Part shown: positions 29,137 to 36,880 of the stretch, one piece after another
Numbering within the stretch: position 1 is the first letter of the stretch
Layout of the letters: every line of letters starts with the position of its first letter
Assembly: GCF_020073745.1 (NCBI RefSeq)
Contig: NZ_JAIRAU010000001.1
Coordinates: forward strand, 124,001 to 188,000
Reading direction: 5' to 3'
Source: Nannocystis pusilla
GTDB taxonomy: Bacteria; Myxococcota_A; Polyangia; Nannocystales; Nannocystaceae
Length of the DNA stretch: 64,000 nt
Notes under the pieces: model-generated
Databases searched by the model: none
The model's input: the letters and a program-made list of their open reading frames with translations, nothing else
What the model was told of the DNA's origin: nothing
Position numbers and translations under genes: made by a program

Positions 29137-30495
29137 ATGACGAAGCGCCCCAGTCCCTCGCGGCCTACACGCGCGACCTTGAGCGCGGCCCTCGCGGCCC
29201 TCGCTACATCGGCGCCGTGCATCGGCGCGGGCGTCGCGACCTGGAGCATGTCCGGCGAGGCGGTCGCACGAACGACGCAGCGCGACGAGACGCCGCCGAC
29301 CACGACGACGTCGCCCGCGAACGCGACGCCGACGGGCACCGCTCCCGCCGCTCCCACCGCTCCCACCGCAACCAGGGACAAATCGGACAAGTCGGTCCGC
29401 ATCACGCCGTCGAAGCAGCCGCGCGTCGAGCCGCCGCCGGAGCCGCCGGCGAAGCCCGAGGGTCGGCTGGCGGCGCCGGAGATCGACCTCGGATTTTTTG
29501 CGACAGACGGTTCACGCCTGCCGCGGGTCGAGCCGCCGAACGCGCTGGTGCAGGGTCGTGAGGAGCGGGGTCTGTCGCCGCTGGTCGGGCGCAGCGGCGA
29601 GCTGGCGCGGCCGCCACTCGTCGACCGTTCGCGGCGGCTGCAGGCGTCGCCGCGGCCGCCGAGCTTCGGCTTCACGCTGCTGCCGGGCGAGCGCTTCAAG
29701 TACGACATCATCTTTGGCGGCAACCCGACCGGCATCGCCGAGGCCGGCGTGGTGGCGCGGGAGCCGGGCCCGAACGGCTCGCCGGACCGCATCCGCCTTG
29801 AGGGCTCGGCGCGCACCAGCGGCGTCGTCGCGCTGCTGACGACGCTGGTCTACGACATGGCGGCCTACGTCGACGCGACCACCGGCGCGCCGATCGAGAC
29901 CGGCTCGATCACCCGCCGCGAGGGCCTGCCCGGCGCGTACAAGCGGCGCGAGACGACGACCACGTACTTCGGCCGCGGCTTCGTCGAGATCGCCGACAAG
30001 CGCGACGAGCGGTCGTCGACGCTGCGCAAGCGCCTGCCGGTCGAAACCTTCGACCCGCTGTCGATCATGGCGTGGGTGCGCTCGCTCGACCTGAAGCCGG
30101 GCGAGAAGGTCAAGGCGTACGGCCTCGACGGCACGGTGCTGCTGCGGGTCGACATCACCGGCAAGGGGCCGGTCCGCTTCGAGGGCATGCCGCCGATCGG
30201 CACGTCGCTGGGGATCGCTCCCGACCAGGTGCAACAATTCGAGGGGGTGATCACCCGCGTCGACCGCTACGGCGCGGCAATTCCCGGCAAAAAAGCGTAT
30301 AAAATGCGCGTCTGGGTGAGCACCGACGGCCGGCGGATCCCGCTGGCCGTGGAGAGCGACATATGGTTCGGTGTCGTCCGTCTGGTGCTGACGCAGTATG
30401 ATCCGCCGCGTCCGCAGGCGAGCTCGGGGGCGCCCGCCGGGCCGCCTGCTCGCCCCCCGGCGGCGGTTCCGGCCGCCGGGCCCGTGCCCGGATGA
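29137..30495 (+). CDS. DUF3108 domain-containing exported protein
   Basis: A 452-residue protein. The start (ATG 29137) gives a basic, hydrophobic export signal (SPSRPTRATLSAALAALATSAPCIGAG). A Thr/Pro/Ala-rich low-complexity region follows to about residue 165. The C-terminal DUF3108-like domain begins FTLLPGERFKYDIIFGGNPTGIAEAGVV, with TGSITRREGLPGAYKRRETTTTYF, RLPVETFDPLSIMAWVRSLDLKPGEK and a final YKMRVWVSTDGRRIPLAVESDI. DUF3108 proteins are periplasmic and poorly characterised. It is divergent from pdxA; the element-poor stretch 29.4-33.9 kb starts here. Confidence 0.8.
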   Translation: MTKRPSPSRPTRATLSAALAALATSAPCIGAGVATWSMSGEAVARTTQRDETPPTTTTSPANATPTGTAPAAPTAPTATRDKSDKSVRITPSKQPRVEPPPEPPAKPEGRLAAPEIDLGFFATDGSRLPRVEPPNALVQGREERGLSPLVGRSGELARPPLVDRSRRLQASPRPPSFGFTLLPGERFKYDIIFGGNPTGIAEAGVVAREPGPNGSPDRIRLEGSARTSGVVALLTTLVYDMAAYVDATTGAPIETGSITRREGLPGAYKRRETTTTYFGRGFVEIADKRDERSSTLRKRLPVETFDPLSIMAWVRSLDLKPGEKVKAYGLDGTVLLRVDITGKGPVRFEGMPPIGTSLGIAPDQVQQFEGVITRVDRYGAAIPGKKAYKMRVWVSTDGRRIPLAVESDIWFGVVRLVLTQYDPPRPQASSGAPAGPPARPPAAVPAAGPVPG

Positions 30496-30631
30496 TGCGC
30501 GCCCTGGAGCCGAAACCTTTGTTACACTGCCTCGCGTTTTCGCGGTTTGCCACCGCGATTTGCACCCTCCGCGAGATTGAATAGTTTCCACGCCCACCTG
30601 GCCCGACCAGCAGCCTGAGCCCCGCGCAACC

Positions 30632-32080
30632 ATGACCTCGCAACGCTACCGACCCCTCTACAAGCTCGACGCCGGCGGCATGGCCGAGGTGTACGTCGCC
30701 GAGGCCGAGTCGATGGCGGGCTTCAAGAAGAAGGTCGCGATCAAGCGCATCCTCCCCGGCCTCATCAAGGATCAGCGGTTCGTCCGCATGTTCCTCGACG
30801 AGGCGCGGCTGAGCCTGCGACTGGCCCACGCGAACATCGTCTCCGTCTTCGACATCGGCGAGAGCGACAGCACCTACTTCATCGTCATGGACTTCGTCCA
30901 TGGCATCAACATGAAGACGCTGCTCGAGTACCAGGTGAAGCGCGGCGGTCCGATGCCGGTGGCGCTGACCGTCTTCATCCTCAACGAGATCTTGAAGGGC
31001 CTGTCGTACGCGCATCGCCTGACCGACAGCGAGACCGGCCGCCCGCTCGGCATCATCCACCGCGACATCTCGCCGCCGAACATCCTCATCTCGTGGAACG
31101 GCGAGATCAAGCTGACCGACTTCGGCCTGGCCAAGGCGACCACGCAGCTCGAGTCGACCGACCCGGGCGTGGTCAAGGGCAAGTACAGCTACCTGTCCCC
31201 GGAGGCAGCTCGCGCCGAGGACATCGACGCGCGCGCCGACCTCTACGCGGCCGGCATCCTCGGCTTCGAGATGCTGACCGGCCGGCGGCTGTTCCGCGGC
31301 AAGAACGACTACGAGACGATCGCCCTGGTCCGCTCCGGCGAGGTCCCGAGCATCCGCCAGTACAACCCGCAGGTGCCCGAGGACCTCGAGCAGGTGCTGT
31401 TCAAGGCCCTGCACAAGGACATCTCGCAGCGCTACCAGACGGCCGACGACTTCGCCGAGGCGCTGCTCGGGTTCTTGTTCACGCACCGGCTCAAGGTCTC
31501 GGCCCGCGACCTGATCGACTTCTGTCGCCCGGTCCGCGAGGAGCAGGAGGCCGAGCGCCGCCAGGCCGAGAACAAGGCCCAGCAGGAGCGCTCGCCCGGC
31601 GGCAACAACCTCATCATCAACCTCATCAACGAGGAGATGCTGCACTTCCGCTCGCTCGGCCAGGAGGACAAGAAAGAGGCCTCCGCGGGGGCGCAGCCGG
31701 TGGTGGCGATCGCCGAGCCGAAGGCGCTCGACCCGAGCCAGCCGCTCGACGTCGACGTGTTCACCCCGGCGCCCGGCGGCGTGACGCCGAACCGCCTCGC
31801 GCTGTCGCCGACCCCGACCGAGCCGCTGCCCGACAAGAACGAGCCGTCGCTGGTCGACCAACTCGGCCTCGGCAAGGACAAGGTCCCGCCGCCCCCGCCC
31901 GGCGGCGACAGCAAGGCCGGCAAGCGCCCGCCCCCCGGCAACCGCACCATCCCGCCCGACCCACGCACCGCGCGGCCCCCCGAGCCCACCAACAAGGGCG
32001 AGGGCGGCTCCGCCTGGATCATCGTGCTGCTGCTGCTGCTGGTCGGCGGCGGCGTGGTCGCCTTCCTGGTGCTGACCTGA
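30632..32080 (+). CDS. Membrane-anchored serine/threonine protein kinase
   Basis: A 482-residue eukaryotic-type kinase. The catalytic domain (about residues 8-285) has the Gly loop LDAGGMAEVYVAE, VAIKRIL (ATP-anchoring Lys), HRDISPPNILIS (about 143-154, with Ile-Ser where most have LxP, a form common in myxobacteria) and DFGLAK. GKYSYLSPEAARAEDIDARADLYAAGI follows as activation and substrate region. A Pro-rich linker of roughly 150 residues leads to a single C-terminal membrane helix (WIIVLLLLLVGGGVVAFLVL, about 460-480), so the kinase faces the cytoplasm with almost no external sensor. The 136-bp upstream gap holds TTTGTTACACT, a possible promoter. Confidence 0.95.
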   Translation: MTSQRYRPLYKLDAGGMAEVYVAEAESMAGFKKKVAIKRILPGLIKDQRFVRMFLDEARLSLRLAHANIVSVFDIGESDSTYFIVMDFVHGINMKTLLEYQVKRGGPMPVALTVFILNEILKGLSYAHRLTDSETGRPLGIIHRDISPPNILISWNGEIKLTDFGLAKATTQLESTDPGVVKGKYSYLSPEAARAEDIDARADLYAAGILGFEMLTGRRLFRGKNDYETIALVRSGEVPSIRQYNPQVPEDLEQVLFKALHKDISQRYQTADDFAEALLGFLFTHRLKVSARDLIDFCRPVREEQEAERRQAENKAQQERSPGGNNLIINLINEEMLHFRSLGQEDKKEASAGAQPVVAIAEPKALDPSQPLDVDVFTPAPGGVTPNRLALSPTPTEPLPDKNEPSLVDQLGLGKDKVPPPPPGGDSKAGKRPPPGNRTIPPDPRTARPPEPTNKGEGGSAWIIVLLLLLVGGGVVAFLVLT

Positions 32081-32123
32081 CCTTTCAGTCAGCTCGATAG
32101 GCGAGAGGACAGGGCAGTCCGGC

Positions 32124-32642
32124 ATGTTGGAGAAGCTGCGAGGCATCCGCCCCCAGGTCGCGCCGACCGCGTTCGTGCACCACGCCGCCACGCTGATCGG
32201 CGACGTCGTCGTCGGCCCGCGCGCCTCGGTGTGGCCCGCCGCGGTCCTGCGCGGCGACGACGGCGCCATCGTGATCGGCGCCGAGACGTCGATCCAGGAC
32301 GGCACCGTGATCCACGCGACCGAGGGCATCTCCCACACCACCGTCGGCGCGCGCGTCACCGTCGGCCACAAGGTGATCCTCCACGGCTGCACGATCGGCG
32401 ACAACAGCCTGATCGGCATGGGCTCGATCGTGCTCGACAACGCGGTCGTCGAGCCGTGGTCGTTCGTCGCCGCCGGCACCGTCATCCCGCCCGGCAAGGT
32501 GGTGCGCTCGGGCGAGATGGTGATGGGCAACCCGTTCCGGGTGGTCCGCCAGCTGACGGCCAAGGACCGCGAGTGGATCGAGCACGCTTGGACGGTCTAC
32601 GTCAAGCGCGCCGCCGAGTACCTGGCCGAACAGTCCGATTGA
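32124..32642 (+). CDS. Gamma-carbonic-anhydrase-like left-handed beta-helix protein (YrdA/PaaY family)
   Basis: A 172-residue protein of hexapeptide repeats forming a left-handed beta helix. VAPTAFVHHAATLIGDVVVGPRASVWPAAVLRGDDGAIVIGAETSIQDGTVIHAT matches the family opening, and VGHKVILHGCTIGDNSLIGMGSIVLDNAVV carries the zinc-ligand histidines (with the His of DGTVIHA). The C-terminus has the helix TAKDREWIEHAWTVYVKRAAEYL. Members bind zinc and some hydrate CO2, but many are inactive, so activity is not assumed. It follows the kinase by 43 bp in the same direction. Confidence 0.88.
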   Translation: MLEKLRGIRPQVAPTAFVHHAATLIGDVVVGPRASVWPAAVLRGDDGAIVIGAETSIQDGTVIHATEGISHTTVGARVTVGHKVILHGCTIGDNSLIGMGSIVLDNAVVEPWSFVAAGTVIPPGKVVRSGEMVMGNPFRVVRQLTAKDREWIEHAWTVYVKRAAEYLAEQSD

Positions 32643-32655
32643 TCGGGGCACCGCG

Positions 32656-33264
32656 TCAGGCGAACAGCGCACAGTCGATGACGAGCGCCAGCGGCGAGCC
32701 CTCGCCGTCGAGCGCCCACCACATCGAATAAAAGGTGTCGCCGTCGAGCGCGGGCCGGAACACGAGGACGTTCCACGCGCGGCTCAGACCGGGGATGGCG
32801 ATCAGCGCCCCCGGGTGCTCGTCGCCCAGCACCAGCAGCGCCGAGATCCGCTCGCGCTCGGGTTCATGCAGGTTGCGGACGGTGCGGTAGTCGAAGACGG
32901 CGCAGAGCGTGCCCTTGAGGCGGAGCCGGTCGTCCTCGTCGTAGGGGAACGTGTTGATCGCTCGCTCCACGGTCGCGACCTCGCCCTCGCCGAAGCGAAT
33001 GACGACCGCGCCCACCTCGGTCGGGTCGTCGCCGCACAGCAGCGTCACCGGGTGCTGGCGGCGAGGCACACTGCGAACGAGCGGCTGCTTGTGCAAGTGA
33101 TGCGTGTCGGCGATCGACACTTCTCCCCCCGGCAGCCGCAGCTTGCCCAGCTCGTGCACGCTTCGCACCTGCGGGTGACCCTGCAGCAGCGCACGGATCG
33201 TCCGCGGCAGCTCGCGGGGGTCGGTGAGCTCGCCCGTCTCCGGGTTCTCGGCCAGGATCGTCAT
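32656..33264 (-). CDS. Hypothetical protein
   Basis: A 202-residue cytoplasmic protein with no recognised family. It starts MTILAENPETGELTDPRELPRTIRALLQGHPQVRSV and has beta-rich stretches (VTLLCGDDPTEVGAVVIRF, LKGTLCAVFDYRTVRNLH, RISALLVLGDEHPGALIAIPG, NVLVFRPALDGDTFYSMWWALDGEG). The C-terminal DGDTFYSMWWALDGEG suggests a substrate pocket, but this is only an impression. The ATG at 33264 lacks a clear ribosome site; a TTG about 39 nt upstream, preceded by GGAG, is an alternative. It converges on the carbonic-anhydrase-like gene with a 13-bp gap. Confidence 0.55.
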   Translation of the reverse strand: MTILAENPETGELTDPRELPRTIRALLQGHPQVRSVHELGKLRLPGGEVSIADTHHLHKQPLVRSVPRRQHPVTLLCGDDPTEVGAVVIRFGEGEVATVERAINTFPYDEDDRLRLKGTLCAVFDYRTVRNLHEPERERISALLVLGDEHPGALIAIPGLSRAWNVLVFRPALDGDTFYSMWWALDGEGSPLALVIDCALFA

Positions 33265-33406
33265 CGACGACAAGCTATCCTGCTCGACGCGCAAGGCCAA
33301 CGGTCGCCGCTCCTGATGCACGAGACCGGTCGGCCCGAGCCCGATGCCACCTCGGGCGCTGCCCGCTCGTCGCGACGCTCGCGGAGTGCAGGTATCATGA
33401 CCCGCC

Positions 33407-33793
33407 GTGATCGACGTCCAAGAGGTCGCAAGGTACATCGTGGCGCTGGCGGCCGGACACAAGCTGCGGGCACAGTGGTCGCTCGCGACGTGGTCGCCGA
33501 CCCACGACGCCCACCGATTCGTCCACTTCAGGTTGAAGTACGCCGGCGACGAGACGCTGCCCGGGCGCCGCGTCGAGGCGACCCGGGCCGCGCTCGCCGC
33601 CATCGAGTCGACGCTCGCGCCGCTCAAGGACTGCCTCGAGTTCCAGCCCGCCGCGAACCCCACGCACCACGAGGCGGGCGAGCCGCGGCCCGACATCCGC
33701 TCGTGGTTCGTCGTCGTCGTGTGCTTCCGCGGCTCGCTTCTCCCCTACGCCCAGGCCGCGTGGGACAAGCGCTCGCCGCTGCCCGCCGCATAG
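33407..33793 (+). CDS. Hypothetical small protein
   Basis: A 128-residue protein starting with GTG at 33407; TATCAT (33393-33398) lies 8 nt before it, the leaderless arrangement seen elsewhere here. No signal peptide, membrane helix or known domain. Features: IDVQEVARYIVALAAGHKLRAQWSLATWS, a conserved-looking HRFVHFRLKYAGDETLPGRRVEATRAALAAI, and a strongly hydrophobic RSWFVVVVCFRG that reads as a buried strand. It is divergent from the gene at 32656-33264 across 142 bp and is followed by the large inverted repeat. Confidence 0.55.
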   Translation: MIDVQEVARYIVALAAGHKLRAQWSLATWSPTHDAHRFVHFRLKYAGDETLPGRRVEATRAALAAIESTLAPLKDCLEFQPAANPTHHEAGEPRPDIRSWFVVVVCFRGSLLPYAQAAWDKRSPLPAA

Positions 33794-33860
33794 GCTCGGC
33801 TAACCCGGGACACGCGAAGCTTTGACCTTGCGACACACTGAGTCCTGCCCGCGGCGACAA

Positions 33861-34072
33861 GCGGGGCCACGACGATTCCCACAGGGCGGACGAGGGGCGG
33901 CGTGGTGGGACGCAGCGAGGGGCCCCATGCCTGGCGCGCAGACGCGGGATGACTCTTCGGACATGCTCGAGCAAAGCACTCCGCGTCGAGCACCTGGCAT
34001 GGCAGGTCTCGCGTCGCGAGGGACCCGCCACGCCGCCCCTCGTCCGCCCTCTCGACGATCTTCAGGCCCCGC
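33861..34072. repeat. 212-bp nested inverted repeat between convergent genes
   Basis: Arms pair in shells: 33861-33868 with 34065-34072 (8 bp, perfect), 33883-33905 with 34028-34050 (23 bp, perfect), 33924-33933 with 33993-34002 (9 of 10) and 33941-33947 with 33981-33987 (7 bp, perfect). In the centre lies the palindrome TGCTCGAGCA (33964-33973), part of a dispersed-element copy starting ACATGCTC. No open frame in it looks real. It could be a miniature inverted-repeat element, a large bidirectional terminator or a structured RNA. It lies between the convergent genes ending at 33793 and 34104. Confidence 0.75.
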
Positions 34073-34103
34073 GTCTTCGGACTCGCGGTGACCTCTGCGC
34101 AAT

Positions 34104-35063
34104 TCACCCCGGGATCACGAAGCACTGAATGCTGGTATCGATGCGGAAGTTCGACTCGGTCGTGTGGCGCTCGGCGTGGAAGATATCCATTGCGTAGTTT
34201 TGGCCGATCGTGATCCCGAGGTACCCCGCGTTCTGGTCGAGATCGATGGTGTCGCTGAGCGAAGGGTGCAGTCCGCCGAGGTCGATCGCCAGCTTGCCAT
34301 TGATGAACAGCCACAGGTCGTCGTCGCCGGTGAACGTGAACACCTCGCCGCCCTGGTACGTGAACTCGGTGTGGATCTCCGTCGTGAAGTGGAAGTTGTG
34401 CGGGTTGCCCTCGTTGCCCCAGCCCTGGTCGTCGATGGGGAAGAACGCGTTGTTCTCGTACGTGAACTGGCCGGGTTGGACCTCGGTCAGCGGGATGTCG
34501 ATCTCGAACGCCATGTTGACGTCCGGCGTGTCGTTGTACCACTGGGCGAACTCCGCCGGCCCCGTGGTCTGGTCGGTCGCGCCGGGGTGGGCGTACACCG
34601 GCTTCTGGTCGGGGCCGAGGTCCTCCTGGACGATGCCTTCGTAGGCTGCGTCGCCGCCGAACGTCTCGAAGTCGGGGTGGCTCGTGCGGAAGTCGCGGAT
34701 CGTCGCCTTCATCACGGGGTCGCAGGTCGGCGGTTCGAAGCCGGTGGAGTCCGGCAGCGACGTGTTGGTCTGCGGGAAGCCGGTGGTCGTGGTCGTCGTC
34801 GTGCTGTCGACCGGGTCGGTGGTGGGCGTCGTCGTCGTCGGCGTCGTCGTCGTCGTCGTGCCCTGGCTGTCGCTCTCGCTGCCGCCCTGCGTCTCGGTGC
34901 CGGTCGTCGAGTCGGTGGTCGTGCTCGCGCCGGTGAAGCTGCCGACCCCCGTCAGCGTGGCGGACGACGCGTCGCTGTCGGTCGGGTCCTTGCCCTGGGT
35001 CGGCTCGCCGCAGGCGGGCAGGAGCGGGGCGATGATGAAGATGGCTTTAAGGACATGTCGCAT
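34104..35063 (-). CDS. Fibro-slime domain lipoprotein
   Basis: A 319-residue surface lipoprotein. MRHVLKAIFIIAPLLPAC ends in a lipobox cysteine. A Thr/Ser-rich stalk (about residues 25-100) is built from runs of GTC/GTG complement codons. The C-terminal part matches the fibro-slime domain first described in Dictyostelium and fibrobacters: VMKATIRDFRTSHPDFETFGGDAAYEGIVQ, MAFEIDIPLTEVQPGQFTYENNAFFPID, GGEVFTFTGDDDLWLFINGKLAIDLGGLHPS, and a final AMDIFHAERHTTESNFRIDTSI. The latter part is PA14-like. ATG 35063 was chosen over TTG 35069. It probably binds extracellular polysaccharide. Confidence 0.88.
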   Translation of the reverse strand: MRHVLKAIFIIAPLLPACGEPTQGKDPTDSDASSATLTGVGSFTGASTTTDSTTGTETQGGSESDSQGTTTTTTPTTTTPTTDPVDSTTTTTTTGFPQTNTSLPDSTGFEPPTCDPVMKATIRDFRTSHPDFETFGGDAAYEGIVQEDLGPDQKPVYAHPGATDQTTGPAEFAQWYNDTPDVNMAFEIDIPLTEVQPGQFTYENNAFFPIDDQGWGNEGNPHNFHFTTEIHTEFTYQGGEVFTFTGDDDLWLFINGKLAIDLGGLHPSLSDTIDLDQNAGYLGITIGQNYAMDIFHAERHTTESNFRIDTSIQCFVIPG

Positions 35064-35372
35064 GGTCAACTCGCTTCCACGGGGTGATGCGGGCGCCGGG
35101 CGCGGCGTCGGCGGACATTCGAGCGCGGGCGAGCGCCGCCGGTATCATCGGACATGACCGAAAGGTCATCCTGAAAGAAAGCATGACGCATGCGCGCGCG
35201 GGGCACCGGCACGTCAGCGAGGATAGCCGGCGAAGCGGCCGGGAGCGCGGGGGGAAGCCCCTCGGGCGTTCGCAGCGGTGACTGCGCACTTGACCTCGCG
35301 AGCTCTGGGCGGTAGCCCCGCGGCTGGGCCTGAGCCGCCTGGTGCGGTCCATCGGCCCCGTCGGAGCTGCTC
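35064..35372. other. 309-bp intergenic region with GAAA-loop hairpin
   Basis: ATGACC (35154-35159), GAAA, GGTCAT (35164-35169) form a perfect hairpin with a GNRA-type loop, and the full arms ACATGACC/GGTCATCC match the dispersed element. TATCAT stands just before it (35143-35148), followed by ATG with a six-codon frame that is not called as a gene. GGACATGTCG occurs at 35051-35060 inside the lipoprotein start. The rest of the region shows nothing recognisable. Confidence 0.5.
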
Positions 35373-36512
35373 ATGTCGTTCGAGCTCATCGAAGTCCCTC
35401 TCAGCGACCGCAAGCTGGTCGAGCGGTTCATCCGGGTGCCCTGGTACATCAACCGCGAGCACCACCCGAGCCCGCGCTGGGTGCCGCCGCTGTTGATGGA
35501 CCGGCGGGACTACCTCGACCCGGCCAAGAACCCGTTCTTCAAGCACGTGCAGGCGGCGTTCTGGATCGCGCGCCGGGACGGGCGCGACGTCGCGCGGGTC
35601 GCCGCCGTGCGCGACGAGGACTTCGTGAAATACCACGGCCAGGAGACTGGCTATTTGGGCATGTTCGAATGTCCAGACGACCCCGCGCTCGCGCAGGCGC
35701 TGGTCGAAACCGCCAGGGCGTGGCTCAAGGCGCGCGGCTGCACGGCGATGATCGGGCCGTTCGAGCTGTCGATGAACTACATCTCGGGCGTGCTGGTCGA
35801 CGGCTTCGAGCGCGACCCCGGCATCAACATGCCGTACAACCCCCCGTACTACGACCGCCTGCTCCAAGGGACAGGTCTGCAAAAGGCCAAGGACCTGCTG
35901 CACTGGGGCATCGACCCCCGGCGCCCGATCCCCGAGCGCGTCGCCAAGCTCGCGGCCAGGGTCGCCGAGCGGCGCGGGATCACCGTCCGCGACATGCGCT
36001 TCGACGACTGGGACGCCGAGGTCCTGCGCTCGCTCGAGATCATGAACGAGGCGTGGGAGAAGAACTGGGGCTTCGTCCCGGTCGGGCGCGAGGAGTACCT
36101 GCACATCGCCAAGGACCTCAAGATGGTGCTCGAGCCCGGATTGCCGATCATCGCCGAGGTGAAGGGCGAGCCGGTCGCGTTCGTGATCACGATGCTCGAC
36201 GTCAACCCGGTGCTGAAGAAGCTCGACGGCCGGCTGTTCCCGTTCGGGATCGTGCGTCTCCTGTGGGACCTGAAGGTCCGCAAGGTCGTCAAGGGGGGGC
36301 GGCTGATCCTGCTCGGGATCAAGAACAAGTACCGCGGCCAGGGCATCGACACGCTGCTGTTCCTCGCCACGCACAGGGCCGCGCAGCGGCTCGGCTGGAC
36401 CGAGGGCCAGATCGGCTGGACGCTCGAGGACAACGATCGGGTCAACGCCGCGGTGAAGAGCATGGGCGGCTACCAGGTCGCCACCTATCGCGTGTACGAG
36501 ACGGCGCTGTGA
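35373..36512 (+). CDS. GNAT-fold N-acyltransferase, bacterial ceramide synthase-like
   Basis: A 379-residue protein of a large GNAT-related family. The opening RKLVERFIRVPWYINREHHPSPRWVPPLLMDRRDYLDPAKNPFFKHVQAAFWIARRDG, the central GFERDPGINMPYNPPYYDRLLQGTGLQKAKDLLHW, and a GNAT-type AEVKGEPVAFVITMLDVNPVLKK...GIKNKYRGQGIDTLLF are visible. I recognise the pattern 'P.W.PPL...NPFF.H' plus 'M.YNPPYY' as that of proteins associated with bacterial ceramide synthase (bCerS); this is from memory, not a search. An acyl carrier protein and a fatty-acyl-AMP ligase follow, giving an acyl donor system for N-acylation. An element copy, CCTGCTCC-AAG-GGACAGGT, lies at 35858-35876. Confidence 0.8.
   Translation: MSFELIEVPLSDRKLVERFIRVPWYINREHHPSPRWVPPLLMDRRDYLDPAKNPFFKHVQAAFWIARRDGRDVARVAAVRDEDFVKYHGQETGYLGMFECPDDPALAQALVETARAWLKARGCTAMIGPFELSMNYISGVLVDGFERDPGINMPYNPPYYDRLLQGTGLQKAKDLLHWGIDPRRPIPERVAKLAARVAERRGITVRDMRFDDWDAEVLRSLEIMNEAWEKNWGFVPVGREEYLHIAKDLKMVLEPGLPIIAEVKGEPVAFVITMLDVNPVLKKLDGRLFPFGIVRLLWDLKVRKVVKGGRLILLGIKNKYRGQGIDTLLFLATHRAAQRLGWTEGQIGWTLEDNDRVNAAVKSMGGYQVATYRVYETAL
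35858..35876. repeat. Dispersed inverted-repeat element, copy in the GNAT gene
   Basis: CCTGCTCC, AAG spacer, GGACAGGT. It encodes L-L-Q-G-T-G with a rare ACA codon. Confidence 0.6.
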
Positions 36513-36593
36513 CCCCGCTAACGGAGGCCGCCGCGCGCGCGGCTTCCGGTCGCGGCCCAGTTGCGATATAGCCGCCGTCACCCTGGGAGCGCC

Positions 36594-36875
36594 GTGACCG
36601 AAGCCGCAAGCCCCACCTACGAAGCCGTGCTGGCCAAGATGTTCGCCTACTTCGACGAGAACCTGGCCGAAAAGCCAGCCTCGCCGGTGACCGAGCAGTC
36701 GCACCTGATCCAGGACCTGCGGCTCGACTCGATGCAGAGCTTCGAGATGGTGTCCGACCTCGAGGACCAGTTCGGCATCACCATGCCGATGGAGCTGTTC
36801 CAGCACGTGGTCACCGTCGGCGACGTCGCGCGCGAGGTCGTCAAGGTGATCGCGCAGGAGCGCGGCGAGGCCTGA
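36594..36875 (+). CDS. Acyl carrier protein
   Basis: A 93-residue acyl carrier protein beginning with GTG at 36594, with GGGAG close upstream. SHLIQDLRLDSMQSFEMVSDLEDQFGI contains the DSM motif whose serine (residue 46) takes the 4'-phosphopantetheine arm. Helices follow in ITMPMELFQHVVTVGDVAREVVKVIAQ. It is distinct from a housekeeping FAS ACP by context: between a GNAT acyltransferase (81 bp upstream) and a fatty-acyl-AMP ligase 5 bp downstream, so it probably carries the acyl chain from the ligase to the acyltransferase. Confidence 0.9.
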   Translation: MTEAASPTYEAVLAKMFAYFDENLAEKPASPVTEQSHLIQDLRLDSMQSFEMVSDLEDQFGITMPMELFQHVVTVGDVAREVVKVIAQERGEA

Positions 36876-36880
36876 GCGCG

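Noticed and set aside
31191..31212. ACCTGTCCCCGGAGGCAG in the kinase gene as an element copy
   Set aside because: It encodes the conserved YLSPEA of the activation segment and the right arm pairs poorly, so it was not counted.
33822..34102. Open frames on both strands within the large inverted repeat
   Set aside because: The two frames encode mirror versions of the same Arg/Gly-rich peptide (GGRGAAW...) because of the inverted repeat; no ribosome site and no resemblance to a protein.
34790..34865. Triplet run as a contingency locus controlling expression
   Set aside because: It is in frame inside the threonine stalk, so length change alters the stalk, not the reading frame; kept only as part of the stalk finding.
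35154..35180. Six-codon frame (MTERSS) after TATCAT at 35143
   Set aside because: Too short and contained in the hairpin ATGACC-GAAA-GGTCAT; the element explains it better than a leader peptide.
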